Of a DNA stretch of 64,000 nt, positions 7,731-17,800 are shown piece by piece (position 1 is the stretch's first letter; the number at the start of each line of letters is the position of its first letter). The stretch is from Methylophilaceae bacterium. GTDB taxonomy: Bacteria > Pseudomonadota > Gammaproteobacteria > Burkholderiales > Methylophilaceae. The notes under the pieces were generated by a model that was not told where the DNA came from, made no database searches, and saw only the letters and a list, made by a program, of their open reading frames with translations. The stretch covers positions 1-64,000 of the forward strand of contig JAQWQF010000019.1 in NCBI GenBank assembly GCA_029244935.1, read 5' to 3'. The translations under genes and the position numbers were made by a program.

Positions 7731-8262
7731 GAATAGACAAAATACAGTAAAAATTATTGGTGGTTCATGGAAAAGAAAAAATATTTTTTTTTATGACTCT
7801 GATGGTTTGAGGCCTAGTTTAAATCGGATAAGAGATATATTATTTAATTGGTTAGGCCAGGATTTGTCCTATAAAAAATGCCTTGATTTATTTGCTGGAA
7901 GTGGTGTTCTAGGTTTTGAATCTTTGTCTAGGAATGCAGAATCATGTTCTCTTGTCGAAAAAAATAAACTAAATGCTTTAAATCTAACAAATAATAAAAA
8001 AAACTTAAATGCTGAAAATGCTTTCATTATAAATTCAACTGCTGAAACTTTTTTACAGAACAATAATGAATCCTTCGATATAATTTTCTATGACCCTCCA
8101 TTTTCAATGATTAACCCAGACCTGCTTTTAAATGAAATTAAAAAACATTTAAAACCTGAAGGCGTCATATATTTTGAAACAAATCAACAATATTTAGGTA
8201 GTGAATTTAAAATTTTAAAGAATTCTAAGGCAGGAAAGGTATACTTTTATTTATTACAATGA
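7723..8262 (+). CDS. rsmD: 16S rRNA (guanine966-N2)-methyltransferase RsmD
   Basis: The enzyme methylates N2 of G966 in 16S rRNA of the small subunit. Visible motifs are the N-terminal IIGGSWKRK, GLRPSLNRIRDILFNWL (the substrate loop), the SAM motif CLDLFAGSGVLGFESLSR, and the catalytic FYDPPF. It is about 180 residues, the usual size. The frame opens at a TTG (7714), with an in-frame GTG at 7723 that overlaps the stop of the upstream gene. Neither has a clear Shine-Dalgarno, so the choice of GTG is tentative. It precedes coaD by 17 bases, the common rsmD-coaD pair. Confidence 0.93.
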   Translation: MNRNRQNTVKIIGGSWKRKNIFFYDSDGLRPSLNRIRDILFNWLGQDLSYKKCLDLFAGSGVLGFESLSRNAESCSLVEKNKLNALNLTNNKKNLNAENAFIINSTAETFLQNNNESFDIIFYDPPFSMINPDLLLNEIKKHLKPEGVIYFETNQQYLGSEFKILKNSKAGKVYFYLLQ

Positions 8263-8279
8263 ATAAAAGTATATAAAAA

Positions 8280-9007
<728 letters not shown>

Positions 9008-9019
9008 TTGGAGAGCCCC

Positions 9020-9409
9020 ATGCGTTTATTACATACGATGTTGCGAGTTAATGATCTGCAAGAATCTATAAGCTTTTATGATAAATTTTTTGGTATGAAA
9101 GTCTTAAGGCAGCAAGATTTTCCAGATGGAAAATTTTCATTAGCTTTTGTAGGCTACGGAGATGAAGAAAATAATACAGTAATAGAGTTGACTCATAATT
9201 GGGATACAAATAATTATGACCATGGGGAAGCCTATGGCCATATAGCTATAGAAGTTGATGATGCTTATGAAACATGCGCTAAAATTAAAGAGTTAGGCGG
9301 GAATGTGTTACGAGATGCTGGCCCAATGATGCATGGTAAGACGGTAATTGCATTTATTGAAGATCCGAGTGGGTATAAAGTTGAGCTGATTCAGAAGGGT
9401 ACTTTTTAA
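9020..9409 (+). CDS. gloA: Lactoylglutathione lyase (glyoxalase I)
   Basis: Glyoxalase I converts the methylglyoxal-glutathione hemithioacetal to S-lactoylglutathione, a cytoplasmic detoxification step. Counting from the ATG at 9020, the four metal ligands of the E. coli-type enzyme fall at the canonical positions His5, Glu56, His74 and Glu122. The protein is 129 residues. The upstream in-frame TTG at 9008 is rejected because GGAGAG at 9010-9015 is correctly placed for the ATG. The stop codon overlaps the convergent dnaJ stop by 4 bases (TTAA). Confidence 0.95.
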   Translation: MRLLHTMLRVNDLQESISFYDKFFGMKVLRQQDFPDGKFSLAFVGYGDEENNTVIELTHNWDTNNYDHGEAYGHIAIEVDDAYETCAKIKELGGNVLRDAGPMMHGKTVIAFIEDPSGYKVELIQKGTF

Positions 9410-10518
9410 TCAAAAAAATCTTTTACCTTATCAACCCATGTTTTATGCCTAGGACTGTGTTTTCCGCTATCTGCTTGATTAAGAGTCTCTAGTTCGGACA
9501 GTAATCTTTTTTGTTCCTCAGTTAACTTTACGGGAGTTTCTATTGATACGTGACAGTGAAGGTCTCCATAATTACTTTCTCTAACTGGCTTTATACCTTT
9601 ACCTTTAAGTCTAAATATTTTGCCTGTTTGTGTTTCTGCAGGAATCTTAATTTTTTCATTACCATCAAGAGTTGGGACATCTAAACTCCCTCCTAGAGCG
9701 GCAGTAGAAAAGCTTATTGGCATCTCGCAATGAAGGTGTGCACCATCGCGCGAAAAAATAGCATGTGGCTTGAGACCAACTACAACATAAAGGTCACCTG
9801 TAGGCCCACCATTTAAACCAGCCTCACCTTCGCCACTTAGTCGAATACGGTCACCTTCATCAACACCTGAGGGTATTTTAACCGACAATGTTTTAGATAT
9901 TTCAGTCGTCCCAGAGCCTCTGCAGTCTAAACATGGATCCTTAATAATTTTTCCAGTTCCCTCGCAGTGTGGACAGGGTTGCTGAACAGAAAAAAATCCT
10001 TGTTGCATTCTAACTTGACCATGTCCTTTGCAAGTTTCACAAGAAGAGGGTTGCGTACCTTTTTTTGCACCTGAACCACTACATGGTTTACATGTCGACA
10101 TTACAGGAATTGTAATCTTTTTTTCTGTTCCGCTTGCAGCCTGCTCTAATGAAATTTGCATATTATATCTAAGGTCAGCTCCTCGATAAACATTAGATCT
10201 TTGATTGCTTCTGCCTCCACCAAAAATATCCCCAAAGATATCTCCAAAATCACCAAAATCTGCTGCACCTGCTCCACCACCCATAGCTTGATCTACTCCG
10301 GCATGACCATATTGATCGTACATAGATTTTTTTTCAGGATCAGATAGAACATCATAAGCTTTTTTAACTTCTTTGAAGGTTTCGGTAGATTCTGGATTCC
10401 CATCATTCCGATCAGGATGATGTTTCATTGCAAGTTTTTTATAAGCTTTTTTAATTTCAACATCAGAAGCTTGTTGATTTAAACCTAGCGTATCGTAGTA
10501 ATCTTTTTTATCGGCCAT
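9406..10518 (-). CDS. dnaJ: Chaperone protein DnaJ (Hsp40)
   Basis: This co-chaperone stimulates the DnaK ATPase and delivers unfolded clients. Domain order is complete in 370 residues: J domain with HPD in [12 protein letters not shown], a Gly/Phe-rich linker ([15 protein letters not shown]), four zinc-finger repeats ([32 protein letters not shown]), then the C-terminal substrate-binding domains. It is last in grpE-dnaK-dnaJ and is separated from dnaK by 62 bases that contain a perfect 11-base-pair hairpin. There is no evident Shine-Dalgarno directly before its ATG. Heat-shock control should come from the sigma-32 promoter upstream of grpE. Confidence 0.97.
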   Translation of the reverse strand: MADKKDYYDTLGLNQQASDVEIKKAYKKLAMKHHPDRNDGNPESTETFKEVKKAYDVLSDPEKKSMYDQYGHAGVDQAMGGGAGAADFGDFGDIFGDIFGGGRSNQRSNVYRGADLRYNMQISLEQAASGTEKKITIPVMSTCKPCSGSGAKKGTQPSSCETCKGHGQVRMQQGFFSVQQPCPHCEGTGKIIKDPCLDCRGSGTTEISKTLSVKIPSGVDEGDRIRLSGEGEAGLNGGPTGDLYVVVGLKPHAIFSRDGAHLHCEMPISFSTAALGGSLDVPTLDGNEKIKIPAETQTGKIFRLKGKGIKPVRESNYGDLHCHVSIETPVKLTEEQKRLLSELETLNQADSGKHSPRHKTWVDKVKDFFD

Positions 10519-10529
10519 AGGGAGTTAAG

Positions 10530-10557
10530 AGTAGAGGTAACTTTTATTACCTCTACT
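10530..10557 (-). promoter_or_regulatory. Perfect hairpin in the dnaK-dnaJ intergenic space
   Basis: The arms AGTAGAGGTAA (10530-10540) and TTACCTCTACT (10547-10557) are fully complementary over 11 pairs, with a six-base loop. No U-run follows on the minus strand, so it is not a standard terminator. The upstream arm of the transcript carries AGAGG, the only Shine-Dalgarno-like sequence near dnaJ. It may set the dnaK:dnaJ ratio through processing, attenuation or translation control. The function is inferred. Confidence 0.7.
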
Positions 10558-10580
10558 ATATATAGTTATTTATAGAATTT

Positions 10581-12521
10581 TTATTTTTTCTTACTGTCTT
10601 TCTTGTTGTCTTTCTTTACTTCTTCATATTCAGCATCAACAACGTCTCCTTCGACTGTCTTCTCCTTGGTTTTACTATCTTCTTTTGGTTCAGCTTGACC
10701 TGCTTGTTGGTCTGCATGTATTTTTTCAGTAAGTTTTTGTGATACTTCAGCCAGTGTTTTATTTTTAGCTTCAATGTCATCTTTATTATCACTCTTTAAA
10801 GACTCTTCAAGGTCACTAATAGCTTTTTCTATTTTTTCTTTCTCATCCTTTTCAATTTTATCAGGATTATCAGCCATCATTTTTTTAACTGAATGAATCA
10901 TACCCTCAGAAAGGTTTTTTGCATCTACTAATTCCCTTAATTTTTTATCTTCTTCAGCATGAATTTCAGCATCATCTTCCATCTTTTTAATTTCTTCTTC
11001 ACTAAGGCCACCACTAGATTTGATAACGATTTTATTTTCTTTTCCAGTAGTTTTATCCTTGGCATTAACGTGCAAGATACCATTTGCATCAAGATCAAAT
11101 GTAACTTCTATCTGAGGTTTTCCTCTTGGCGCTGGTGGTATTTCATCTAAATTAAATTGCCCTAAACTTTTATTTCCAGCAGCCATTTCTCTTTCCCCCT
11201 GAAAGACGTTAATTGTAACTGCGCTTTGGTTATCTTCAGCAGTGGAAAATGTTTGTGATTCTTTTGTTGGGATCGTAGTATTTTTTTTAATTAATTTTGT
11301 CATAACACCACCCATTGTTTCAATTCCTAGACTCAGTGGAGTAACATCTAACAGTAAAACATCCTTCACATCACCTTGAAGAACTCCGCCCTGTATTGCA
11401 GCACCAACTGCAACTGCTTCATCAGGGTTAATATCTTTTCTTGGTTCAACTCCAAAAATCTCTTGTACTTTTTCCTGAACTTTAGGCATTCTAGTTTGAC
11501 CACCCACAAGGATTACATCAGCAATCTCATTTGATGCCCCTGAATCCTTTAATGCTGTTTTACATGGTGCGATAGTTCTTTCTATAAGGTCTTCAACAAG
11601 TGATTCAAGTTTCGCTCTTGTTAATTTAACTACCAAATGCTTTGGTCCAGAAGCATCTGCAGTTAAGTATGGTAAATTTACTTCTGTTTGTGTACTGCTT
11701 GATAGCTCAATCTTAGCTTTTTCTGCAGCTTCTTTGAGTCGCTGCTTAACAAGCACATCCTGACTTATATCTACTCCATTTTCTTTTTTGAATTCTTCAG
11801 CAAGAAAATCAATTATTCTGTTGTCAAAATCCTCTCCACCTAAAAAGGTATCTCCGTTTGTTGATAAAACCTCAAACTGATGTTCACCATCTACACTTGA
11901 TATTTCAATAATAGAAATATCAAAGGTACCACCACCTAAATCATAAACAGCTATCTTTCTGTCTCCTTCTTGTTTATCTAGACCAAAAGCTAATGCAGCT
12001 GCAGTCGGTTCGTTGATAATTCTTTTAACATCTAAACCTGAAATTTTACCTGCATCCTTTGTAGCTTGTCGTTGACTATCATTAAAGTATGCTGGAACAG
12101 TAATTACTGCTTCAGTTACTGTTTCTCCAAGATAGTCCTCTGCAGTTTTTTTCATTTTTCTTAATGTTTCTGCAGATATTTGAGGAGGCGCCATTTTTTC
12201 ACCATGGACCTCTACCCAAGCATCACCATTATCAGCTTTAGCGATTGTGTATGGCATTAAATCAATATCTTTTTGGACCTCATCTTCTTCAAATTTTCGC
12301 CCAATAAGTCTCTTAACAGCATAAATAGTATTTTTTGGATTCGTGACAGCCTGACGTTTCGCAGGGGCACCAACCAATGTTTCTTCGCCCTCCTGATAGG
12401 CAATGATGGATGGAGTTGTTCGAGCTCCTTCTGCATTTTCTATTACTTTAGGCTTACCATTCTCCATAACTGAAACACATGAATTTGTAGTTCCTAAATC
12501 AATCCCAATTATTTTTGACAT
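10581..12521 (-). CDS. dnaK: Chaperone protein DnaK (Hsp70)
   Basis: This is the major ATP-dependent Hsp70. The nucleotide-binding domain begins with [19 protein letters not shown] and includes the phosphate motif [16 protein letters not shown] and the adenosine motif [13 protein letters not shown]. The linker [21 protein letters not shown] leads to the substrate-binding domain, and the acidic-lysine C-terminal tail ([10 protein letters not shown]) is typical. At 646 residues it has the expected length. It lies between grpE and dnaJ. A second Hsp70, HscA, in the isc operon of this window is clearly distinct. Confidence 0.98.
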   Translation of the reverse strand: MSKIIGIDLGTTNSCVSVMENGKPKVIENAEGARTTPSIIAYQEGEETLVGAPAKRQAVTNPKNTIYAVKRLIGRKFEEDEVQKDIDLMPYTIAKADNGDAWVEVHGEKMAPPQISAETLRKMKKTAEDYLGETVTEAVITVPAYFNDSQRQATKDAGKISGLDVKRIINEPTAAALAFGLDKQEGDRKIAVYDLGGGTFDISIIEISSVDGEHQFEVLSTNGDTFLGGEDFDNRIIDFLAEEFKKENGVDISQDVLVKQRLKEAAEKAKIELSSSTQTEVNLPYLTADASGPKHLVVKLTRAKLESLVEDLIERTIAPCKTALKDSGASNEIADVILVGGQTRMPKVQEKVQEIFGVEPRKDINPDEAVAVGAAIQGGVLQGDVKDVLLLDVTPLSLGIETMGGVMTKLIKKNTTIPTKESQTFSTAEDNQSAVTINVFQGEREMAAGNKSLGQFNLDEIPPAPRGKPQIEVTFDLDANGILHVNAKDKTTGKENKIVIKSSGGLSEEEIKKMEDDAEIHAEEDKKLRELVDAKNLSEGMIHSVKKMMADNPDKIEKDEKEKIEKAISDLEESLKSDNKDDIEAKNKTLAEVSQKLTEKIHADQQAGQAEPKEDSKTKEKTVEGDVVDAEYEEVKKDNKKDSKKK

Positions 12522-12546
12522 TTTGTTTTCCTTTAATATGTTTAAT

Positions 12547-13050
12547 TTATTTTTGTTTTGATACTGTAACTAGTGCTGGTCTCAGAACACGATTGTTTAA
12601 TTTGTATCCTTTTTGCATTACTGAAAGCACTTTATTTGGTTCATCTTCTGTTTCTATAATTGACATAGCTTGGTGATAGTTCGGATCAAATGACTCCCCA
12701 GTTGGATCAATTTCTTCAATACCAAATTTTCCAAAAATATCAATTAATTGTTTTTTTGTTAATTCCATTCCATTTTTATAGTCGTCTAATGTTGCTTTCT
12801 CAATTATTAGAGCAGCATCTAAACTATCCTTAACAAGCAGAATTTCTTGACTAAATCTTTCAACAGCAAATTTTCTTGATTTTTCAATTTCTTCTAAAGA
12901 TCTTTTTCTTTGGTTTTCTGCCTCTGCTTTTGTATAAAGAATATCTGCTTCAAGTTTTAATAACTTTTCTTTAAGTTCATTTATTTCTTTTGTAGAACTA
13001 ATAGCTTTCTTAGCTGGTTTCGCTTGTCTTTTTGTTTCGTTATTTGCCAT
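12547..13050 (-). CDS. grpE: Nucleotide exchange factor GrpE
   Basis: GrpE releases ADP from DnaK. The 167-residue protein has a lysine-rich N-terminus, a long coiled coil at roughly residues 20-75 ([20 protein letters not shown], then [20 protein letters not shown]), and the C-terminal beta domain with [13 protein letters not shown] and [20 protein letters not shown], which contacts the DnaK ATPase domain. It is first in the grpE-dnaK-dnaJ operon, 25 bases before dnaK, and is preceded by a good sigma-32 promoter. Confidence 0.95.
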   Translation of the reverse strand: MANNETKRQAKPAKKAISSTKEINELKEKLLKLEADILYTKAEAENQRKRSLEEIEKSRKFAVERFSQEILLVKDSLDAALIIEKATLDDYKNGMELTKKQLIDIFGKFGIEEIDPTGESFDPNYHQAMSIIETEDEPNKVLSVMQKGYKLNNRVLRPALVTVSKQK

Positions 13051-13085
13051 ATAGTAATAATTTTAAAAAATTTTAGATAAAACCA

Positions 13086-13113
13086 ATATGGAGTTACTTT
13101 TATTTTTTTCAAC
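13086..13113 (-). promoter_or_regulatory. Sigma-32 (heat-shock) promoter of grpE-dnaK-dnaJ
   Basis: On the minus strand GTTGAAA (13107-13113) is followed after 13 bases by CTCCATAT (13086-13093). The sigma-32 consensus is CTTGAAA-N11-16-CCCCATNT, so six of seven and six of seven defined positions match, with a permitted spacer. It lies about 35 bases upstream of the grpE start. The matching sigma factor is encoded at 1395-2252. Confidence 0.8.
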
Positions 13114-13198
13114 CCCTAATTTTATTTTTGTTTGAAGATTTGACTTGTTATAGTTCTTTAACTGATAATGGCTGGCTTAGACAATAGAAATAAATAAT

Positions 13199-15016
13199 AT
13201 GAAAAATTCAATTATAGAAATAACTGAACGAATTAGAGAGAAAAGTAAACCAACCCGCACAGCATACCTTGAGCGAGTTAAATCTATGAAGCAAAGACAA
13301 CGGGGTGCAGATAGAATGGGCTGCGCTAATGTTGCTCATGCTATTGCAGCGCTGCCTCAGAATGACAAATTAAAAATTGTTGAAAAAAAATCCCCAAATA
13401 TTGGCATTGTTACAGCATATAACGATATGTTATCAGCCCATAAACCTTACGAAAATTATCCTCAGATTATTCGTGAAACAGCATCTAAACTAGGGGCAAC
13501 AGCACAGGTCGCAGGAGGTGTCCCTGCTATGTGTGATGGCGTAACGCAAGGTGAACCTGGAATGGAGCTAAGTTTATTCTCAAGGGATACTATTGCAATG
13601 GGGGCAGCTATTGGTTTATCACATGATGTCTTTGATGGCACATTAATGCTGGGAATATGTGACAAAATTGTACCTGGGCTACTAATAGGAGCCCTACACT
13701 TTGGCCATTTACCAACTATATTTGTTCCCGCAGGACCAATGTCTACCGGAATTGATAACACTAAAAAATCTAAGGTTAGGGAATTGTACGCACAAGGAGA
13801 AGTGGGGCGCGAAGAATTACTTGAATCTGAGTCAGCTGCATACCATGGGGAAGGAACTTGTACATTTTATGGAACAGCAAACAGCAACCAAATGCTTATG
13901 GAGGCAATGGGACTTCATATTCCAGGATCAGCATTTGTTCATCCACATGATAATGTCCGAAAACTCTTAACTGAGGAGTCAGTAAGACAGATAATTCAAA
14001 ATATTGAAGATCCTAATATGGTACCTATTGGCGAATTAGTTGATGAACGAGTTATTATTAATGCAATGGCTGCATTATTGTCTACTGGCGGCTCAACTAA
14101 TCATTTAATACATTGGGTTGCAATAGCAAAAGCTGCTGGCATCATAATTGATTGGTCAGACTTCCATGATCTAGCAAAATCAATTCCATTACTAGCAAGC
14201 GTATATCCAAATGGAACGGCTGATGTTAATCAATTTCAGGAGGCTGGTGGGCCAGGATTCGTTATTAGAGAATTAATTGACTCCGGTTGCATGTTTCCTG
14301 ATGTTGTGACTATTACAAAAGGTGGATTAGCGGAATATGGAAAGGTTCCTGTTGTTGAAGCTGGGAAATTAAAATGGCTAGATCTTCCATCCAAAAGCGG
14401 TGATGAATCAATTGTTAGAAAAGCAGACAATCCATTTAGTGAATCAGGAGGATTAAGGCTCCTAAAAGGGAATATTGGGAGATCAGTAATAAAGATATCT
14501 GCTGTTCCTGAAGAAAGACATATTATTGAAGCACCAGCAATAATTTTTAATAGCCAAGAAGAGTTATTAAATGCATTTGATGAAGGTAGTCTAGAAAAAG
14601 ATTTTATTGCCGTAGTTCGTTTTCAGGGGCCTAAAGCAAATGGAATGCCAGAGCTTCATAAATTAACTCCTCCTTTATCTGTTATTCAAAATAAAGGATT
14701 CAAAGTAGCGATTGTTACTGATGGAAGAATGAGTGGTGCGTCAGGTAAGATTCCTGCTGCAATTCATATGAGCCCAGAAGCTGCAGCGGGCGGAGCAATT
14801 GCAAAAATTCGGGAAGGTGATGTGATTAGAATTAATGCTGTAGTAGGCACATTAAATGTCTTATTAGATGATAATTCTTGGGATGAAAGAGAACCAGTTA
14901 TCATGACTGAGAAAGAAAAAATAAAAAATGGCCACGGAATTGGTAGGGAATTATTTGGCAGTATGCGAAATAATGTGTTGTCTGCCGAAGAAGGCGCTAT
15001 TACTTGGATAAATTAA
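13199..15016 (+). CDS. edd: Phosphogluconate dehydratase (Entner-Doudoroff)
   Basis: Edd converts 6-phosphogluconate to 2-keto-3-deoxy-6-phosphogluconate. It belongs to the IlvD/Edd Fe-S dehydratase family. Visible stretches include VAGGVPAMCDGVTQGEPGME, MLGICDKIVPGLLIGALHFG, GEGTCTFYGTANSNQ, and near the end VTDGRMSGASGKIPAAIHMS, which together carry the family cysteines and catalytic region. At 605 residues it has normal size and separates from IlvD (shorter). It is followed after 12 bases by eda. In a methylotroph the pair would split phosphogluconate made by the oxidative RuMP cycle, which is an inference from the organism guess. Confidence 0.95.
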   Translation: MKNSIIEITERIREKSKPTRTAYLERVKSMKQRQRGADRMGCANVAHAIAALPQNDKLKIVEKKSPNIGIVTAYNDMLSAHKPYENYPQIIRETASKLGATAQVAGGVPAMCDGVTQGEPGMELSLFSRDTIAMGAAIGLSHDVFDGTLMLGICDKIVPGLLIGALHFGHLPTIFVPAGPMSTGIDNTKKSKVRELYAQGEVGREELLESESAAYHGEGTCTFYGTANSNQMLMEAMGLHIPGSAFVHPHDNVRKLLTEESVRQIIQNIEDPNMVPIGELVDERVIINAMAALLSTGGSTNHLIHWVAIAKAAGIIIDWSDFHDLAKSIPLLASVYPNGTADVNQFQEAGGPGFVIRELIDSGCMFPDVVTITKGGLAEYGKVPVVEAGKLKWLDLPSKSGDESIVRKADNPFSESGGLRLLKGNIGRSVIKISAVPEERHIIEAPAIIFNSQEELLNAFDEGSLEKDFIAVVRFQGPKANGMPELHKLTPPLSVIQNKGFKVAIVTDGRMSGASGKIPAAIHMSPEAAAGGAIAKIREGDVIRINAVVGTLNVLLDDNSWDEREPVIMTEKEKIKNGHGIGRELFGSMRNNVLSAEEGAITWIN

Positions 15017-15028
15017 CAAAGAGAATAT

Positions 15029-15646
15029 ATGAAAACTATTGAATTAGCTAAGTACGGACCTGTAATACCAGTGATTGTGATTAATCATATTGATGAGGCG
15101 ATACCTCTTGCAGAAGCACTTCTTGAAGGCGGCATAAGAGTATTAGAAGTTACTTTAAGAACTGAATGTGGACTTAAAGCTATTGAAGCAATAGCAAAAA
15201 ATGTTCCAGAAGCAATAGTAGGAGCAGGAACCTTAAGAACACCGGCAGATGCCACTAACGCAAAGCTTGCTGGAAGCCAGTTTGCAGTCAGCCCAGGGTT
15301 TACCTCAGAAATGGGTAAAATTTGTAGAGAGATCGATTTACCATTACTTCCAGGAGTTTCTTCTGGAAGTGAGGTTATGGCTGCAAATAATGAGGGGTAT
15401 AAGTTTTTAAAGCTATTTCCTGCGGTTGCTGTTGGCGGCATTAATCTTCTAAAAGGTTTTTCAGGACCTTTTTCAGACGTAAAGTTTTGTCCTACAGGTG
15501 GTATAACTGTTGACTCTGCAAAAGACTTTTTATTGTTACCTAATGTTCCAGTTTGCGGAGGAACGTGGTTAACGCCAAAAGCTTTAGTAGAGAATAAAAA
15601 ATGGGCAGATATAACTAAGCTTGCAAAAGAAGCTAGCAATATTTAG
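15029..15646 (+). CDS. eda: KHG/KDPG aldolase
   Basis: Eda cleaves KDPG to pyruvate and glyceraldehyde 3-phosphate. It is a class I TIM-barrel aldolase. The Schiff-base lysine is Lys128 in FLKLFPA, and the catalytic glutamate and arginine lie in VLEVTLRTE (Glu40, Arg44). Phosphate-binding loops FCPTGGITVDSAKDFL and VCGGTWLTP are also intact. The 205 residues match the family. It lies 12 bases downstream of edd, forming one operon. Confidence 0.96.
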   Translation: MKTIELAKYGPVIPVIVINHIDEAIPLAEALLEGGIRVLEVTLRTECGLKAIEAIAKNVPEAIVGAGTLRTPADATNAKLAGSQFAVSPGFTSEMGKICREIDLPLLPGVSSGSEVMAANNEGYKFLKLFPAVAVGGINLLKGFSGPFSDVKFCPTGGITVDSAKDFLLLPNVPVCGGTWLTPKALVENKKWADITKLAKEASNI

Positions 15647-15659
15647 CTACAGAGATTCA

Positions 15660-16319
15660 ATGCAAAATATAAATCAATATTCCACACTCATATTTGATTG
15701 TGATGGGGTGATATTAAATTCTAATTTCCAAAAAATTGAAGCATATAGAAATGCTGCACTCAAATTCGGAGCAGATACTGATCAAGCTGACGCTCTAGTT
15801 AAGTATCATATTGAGCTTACTGGAATTTCAAGAAATATTAAATTCGATTACTTTTTACAGACTATCATGAGGCGAAAGGTCACTGAAAAAGACATGAATT
15901 TCTTAGTTCAGAGCTTAAATACCGAGGTTATTTATCTTTTGAAGAATTGTGAAGTCACATTAGGTTTGGAGGCATTAAAAAAGCAGACCCAAGGTACAAC
16001 ATGGATGATTGCATCTGGGGGAGATCAGGAAGAATTAAGGTTTCTATTTTCAGATAAAAAAATTGATCATTTGTTTGATGGAGGTATATTTGGGAGCCCT
16101 AAATCTAAACACGACATTATCGAAAATTGTATATTGAATAATTCTTTTCTTCCAGCTTTATTTCTTGGCGACTCTCTTTATGATATTGAGACAGCAAAGA
16201 AATATAATTTAGACTTTATTTTTATCTCCGATTGGACTGACTTGGAGGATTGGGAGTTAATATGTAAGCAATATAATGTTGAATCTATAAGAACTGTGAG
16301 TGATTTAATTAAAATCTAA
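15660..16319 (+). CDS. HAD-superfamily hydrolase of unknown substrate
   Basis: This is a 219-residue phosphatase-like protein of the haloacid dehalogenase superfamily. Motif I is LIFDCDGVILNSN, with both nucleophile and acid aspartates. A helical cap follows. A serine motif II lies around WMIASGGDQEEL, the lysine of motif III in SPKSKHD, and motif IV is ALFLGDSLYDIETAKKY. The frame opens inside eda at 15621, but the ATG at 15660 is the natural start just before motif I. Its stop overlaps the hldE stop by 4 bases. Position after edd-eda and near heptose genes does not settle the substrate. It does not show the GmhB signature, so I do not assign it to heptose synthesis. Confidence 0.8.
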   Translation: MQNINQYSTLIFDCDGVILNSNFQKIEAYRNAALKFGADTDQADALVKYHIELTGISRNIKFDYFLQTIMRRKVTEKDMNFLVQSLNTEVIYLLKNCEVTLGLEALKKQTQGTTWMIASGGDQEELRFLFSDKKIDHLFDGGIFGSPKSKHDIIENCILNNSFLPALFLGDSLYDIETAKKYNLDFIFISDWTDLEDWELICKQYNVESIRTVSDLIKI

Positions 16320-17767
16320 CTAATTTTTTTAATTATTTTACTTGAACTTCGACCTTGCAATAGGGGAATAAGCTCAACTTTCCCTCCCCATTTTTTAATC
16401 TCTTTATGACCGACAACCTGATTTATAGAATAGTCATTACCCTTAATTAAAAAGTATGGCTTTATTTTTTTTATTAAATTAATAGGAGTATCATCATCAA
16501 AAATAATAACTGCGTCAACTGCTTCAAGACTACATAAAACTCTTGCTCTATCTGATTCATTAATAAATGGTCTATTATTACCCTTAAGCTTTCTAACTGA
16601 TTTATCAGAATTTAAACCTACAATTAGGAAATCTACTTTATTTTTAGCTTGTTCTAAATAAGAAACATGGCCTGCATGAAGAATATCAAAACAACCGTTA
16701 GTAAAGCCTATTTTTTTTTTATTAATATGATGATGACTTAGCTTTTTTAATAAATCTTTTTCTGAAATTAGTTTATTTTTATCTCCATGAAATCCATCTT
16801 CTAACTCATTTATCAATTCATGTTTTTCAATTGGTGTCGTCCCAACTTTACTAATGACTATTCCAGCCGCAATATTTGCAATTTCTAGTGAATCTTGGAG
16901 TGTTAAATTGGCCATCATACCTACTGCTATCGCAGCAATAATAGTATCTCCAGCACCAGATACATCAAATACTTGTTTAAGTTTTGATGCAGGTATAGTT
17001 TGTATTTTTTTCTCAGTAATAAGTTTGACTCCTAAGTCGCCTTGAGTCATTGCTATAAATTCAATATCAAATTCTCGCCTTGCTTTTTTAAGACTTTTCT
17101 CAAGGGCGAGTTCATTTCTATCTTTGTTGTTTGTGAGGGTGCATGCCTCATTTTTGTTAGGAGTTAGTGCAGTAACCCCCTTATATTTTTCTAGATCATT
17201 TCCTTTTGGGTCAGCAATAACGGGAATTTTCATTTTCTTTGCTGTTTTAACTATAGACTTCATTAGCTCTAAAGAAATTAAGCCTTTAGCATAATCAGAA
17301 ATAACAATAATTGAGGGTCTTTGCTTAATTAAATCTAATATTTTTTTTATACTATTTTTATCTAGTGATAATAAAATTTCTTCTTCATCAATTCTGATAA
17401 TTTGTTGTTGCCCACTGATAATTCTAGTTTTGGTAGTAGTTGGGCCCTTACTTTTTATTACTCCTTTAGTAGAAATTAACTTTTCTCTAATAAGTTGAGT
17501 TAAGTTCTCTCCATTTATATCTTTTCCAATTAATCCAGCTATGGTTGTCTTAATACCTAGCCCACTTAGGTTCGCAGCTACATTTGCTGCTCCACCCATA
17601 CGAAATTGTTCGTTACTTTTTTTTAAAATAGGAATAGGTGCCTCAGGTGAAATACGTGTTATTTCTCCAAATATATATCGATCTAGCATTAAGTCACCAA
17701 CAACAAGGCACCATTGATCTTTGTTTGTAAATTTGGTTTTTAATTTTTCGATTAATATTCGTTCCAT
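16316..17767 (-). CDS. hldE: Bifunctional heptose-7-phosphate kinase / heptose-1-phosphate adenylyltransferase
   Basis: HldE makes ADP-heptose for the lipopolysaccharide inner core. The N-terminal ribokinase-like kinase covers about residues 1-320, with FRMGGAANVAANLSGLG and the catalytic VFDVSGAGDTIIAAIAVGM. The C-terminal cytidylyltransferase-like domain begins near residue 350 with IGFTNGCFDILHAGHVSYLE and ends with FLIKGNDY and the VELIPLLQGRSSSKIIKKI signature. The 483 residues match the fused form. It lies 33 bases after hldD, which catalyses the next step. Confidence 0.96.
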   Translation of the reverse strand: MERILIEKLKTKFTNKDQWCLVVGDLMLDRYIFGEITRISPEAPIPILKKSNEQFRMGGAANVAANLSGLGIKTTIAGLIGKDINGENLTQLIREKLISTKGVIKSKGPTTTKTRIISGQQQIIRIDEEEILLSLDKNSIKKILDLIKQRPSIIVISDYAKGLISLELMKSIVKTAKKMKIPVIADPKGNDLEKYKGVTALTPNKNEACTLTNNKDRNELALEKSLKKARREFDIEFIAMTQGDLGVKLITEKKIQTIPASKLKQVFDVSGAGDTIIAAIAVGMMANLTLQDSLEIANIAAGIVISKVGTTPIEKHELINELEDGFHGDKNKLISEKDLLKKLSHHHINKKKIGFTNGCFDILHAGHVSYLEQAKNKVDFLIVGLNSDKSVRKLKGNNRPFINESDRARVLCSLEAVDAVIIFDDDTPINLIKKIKPYFLIKGNDYSINQVVGHKEIKKWGGKVELIPLLQGRSSSKIIKKIS

Positions 17768-17800
17768 ATATTTTATACCTTAGTTTTAATTCTGAAGAAG

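Noticed and set aside
13853-13860. GGAACTT in edd, with similar matches in trmJ and hscA, resembling sigma-E -35 elements
   Set aside because: They lie inside coding regions with no matching -10 and no gene start downstream.
15085-15639. A 184-codon open frame on the minus strand across eda
   Set aside because: It lies wholly antisense to the well-supported aldolase gene, has no domain that I recognise, and reads as a shadow of it.
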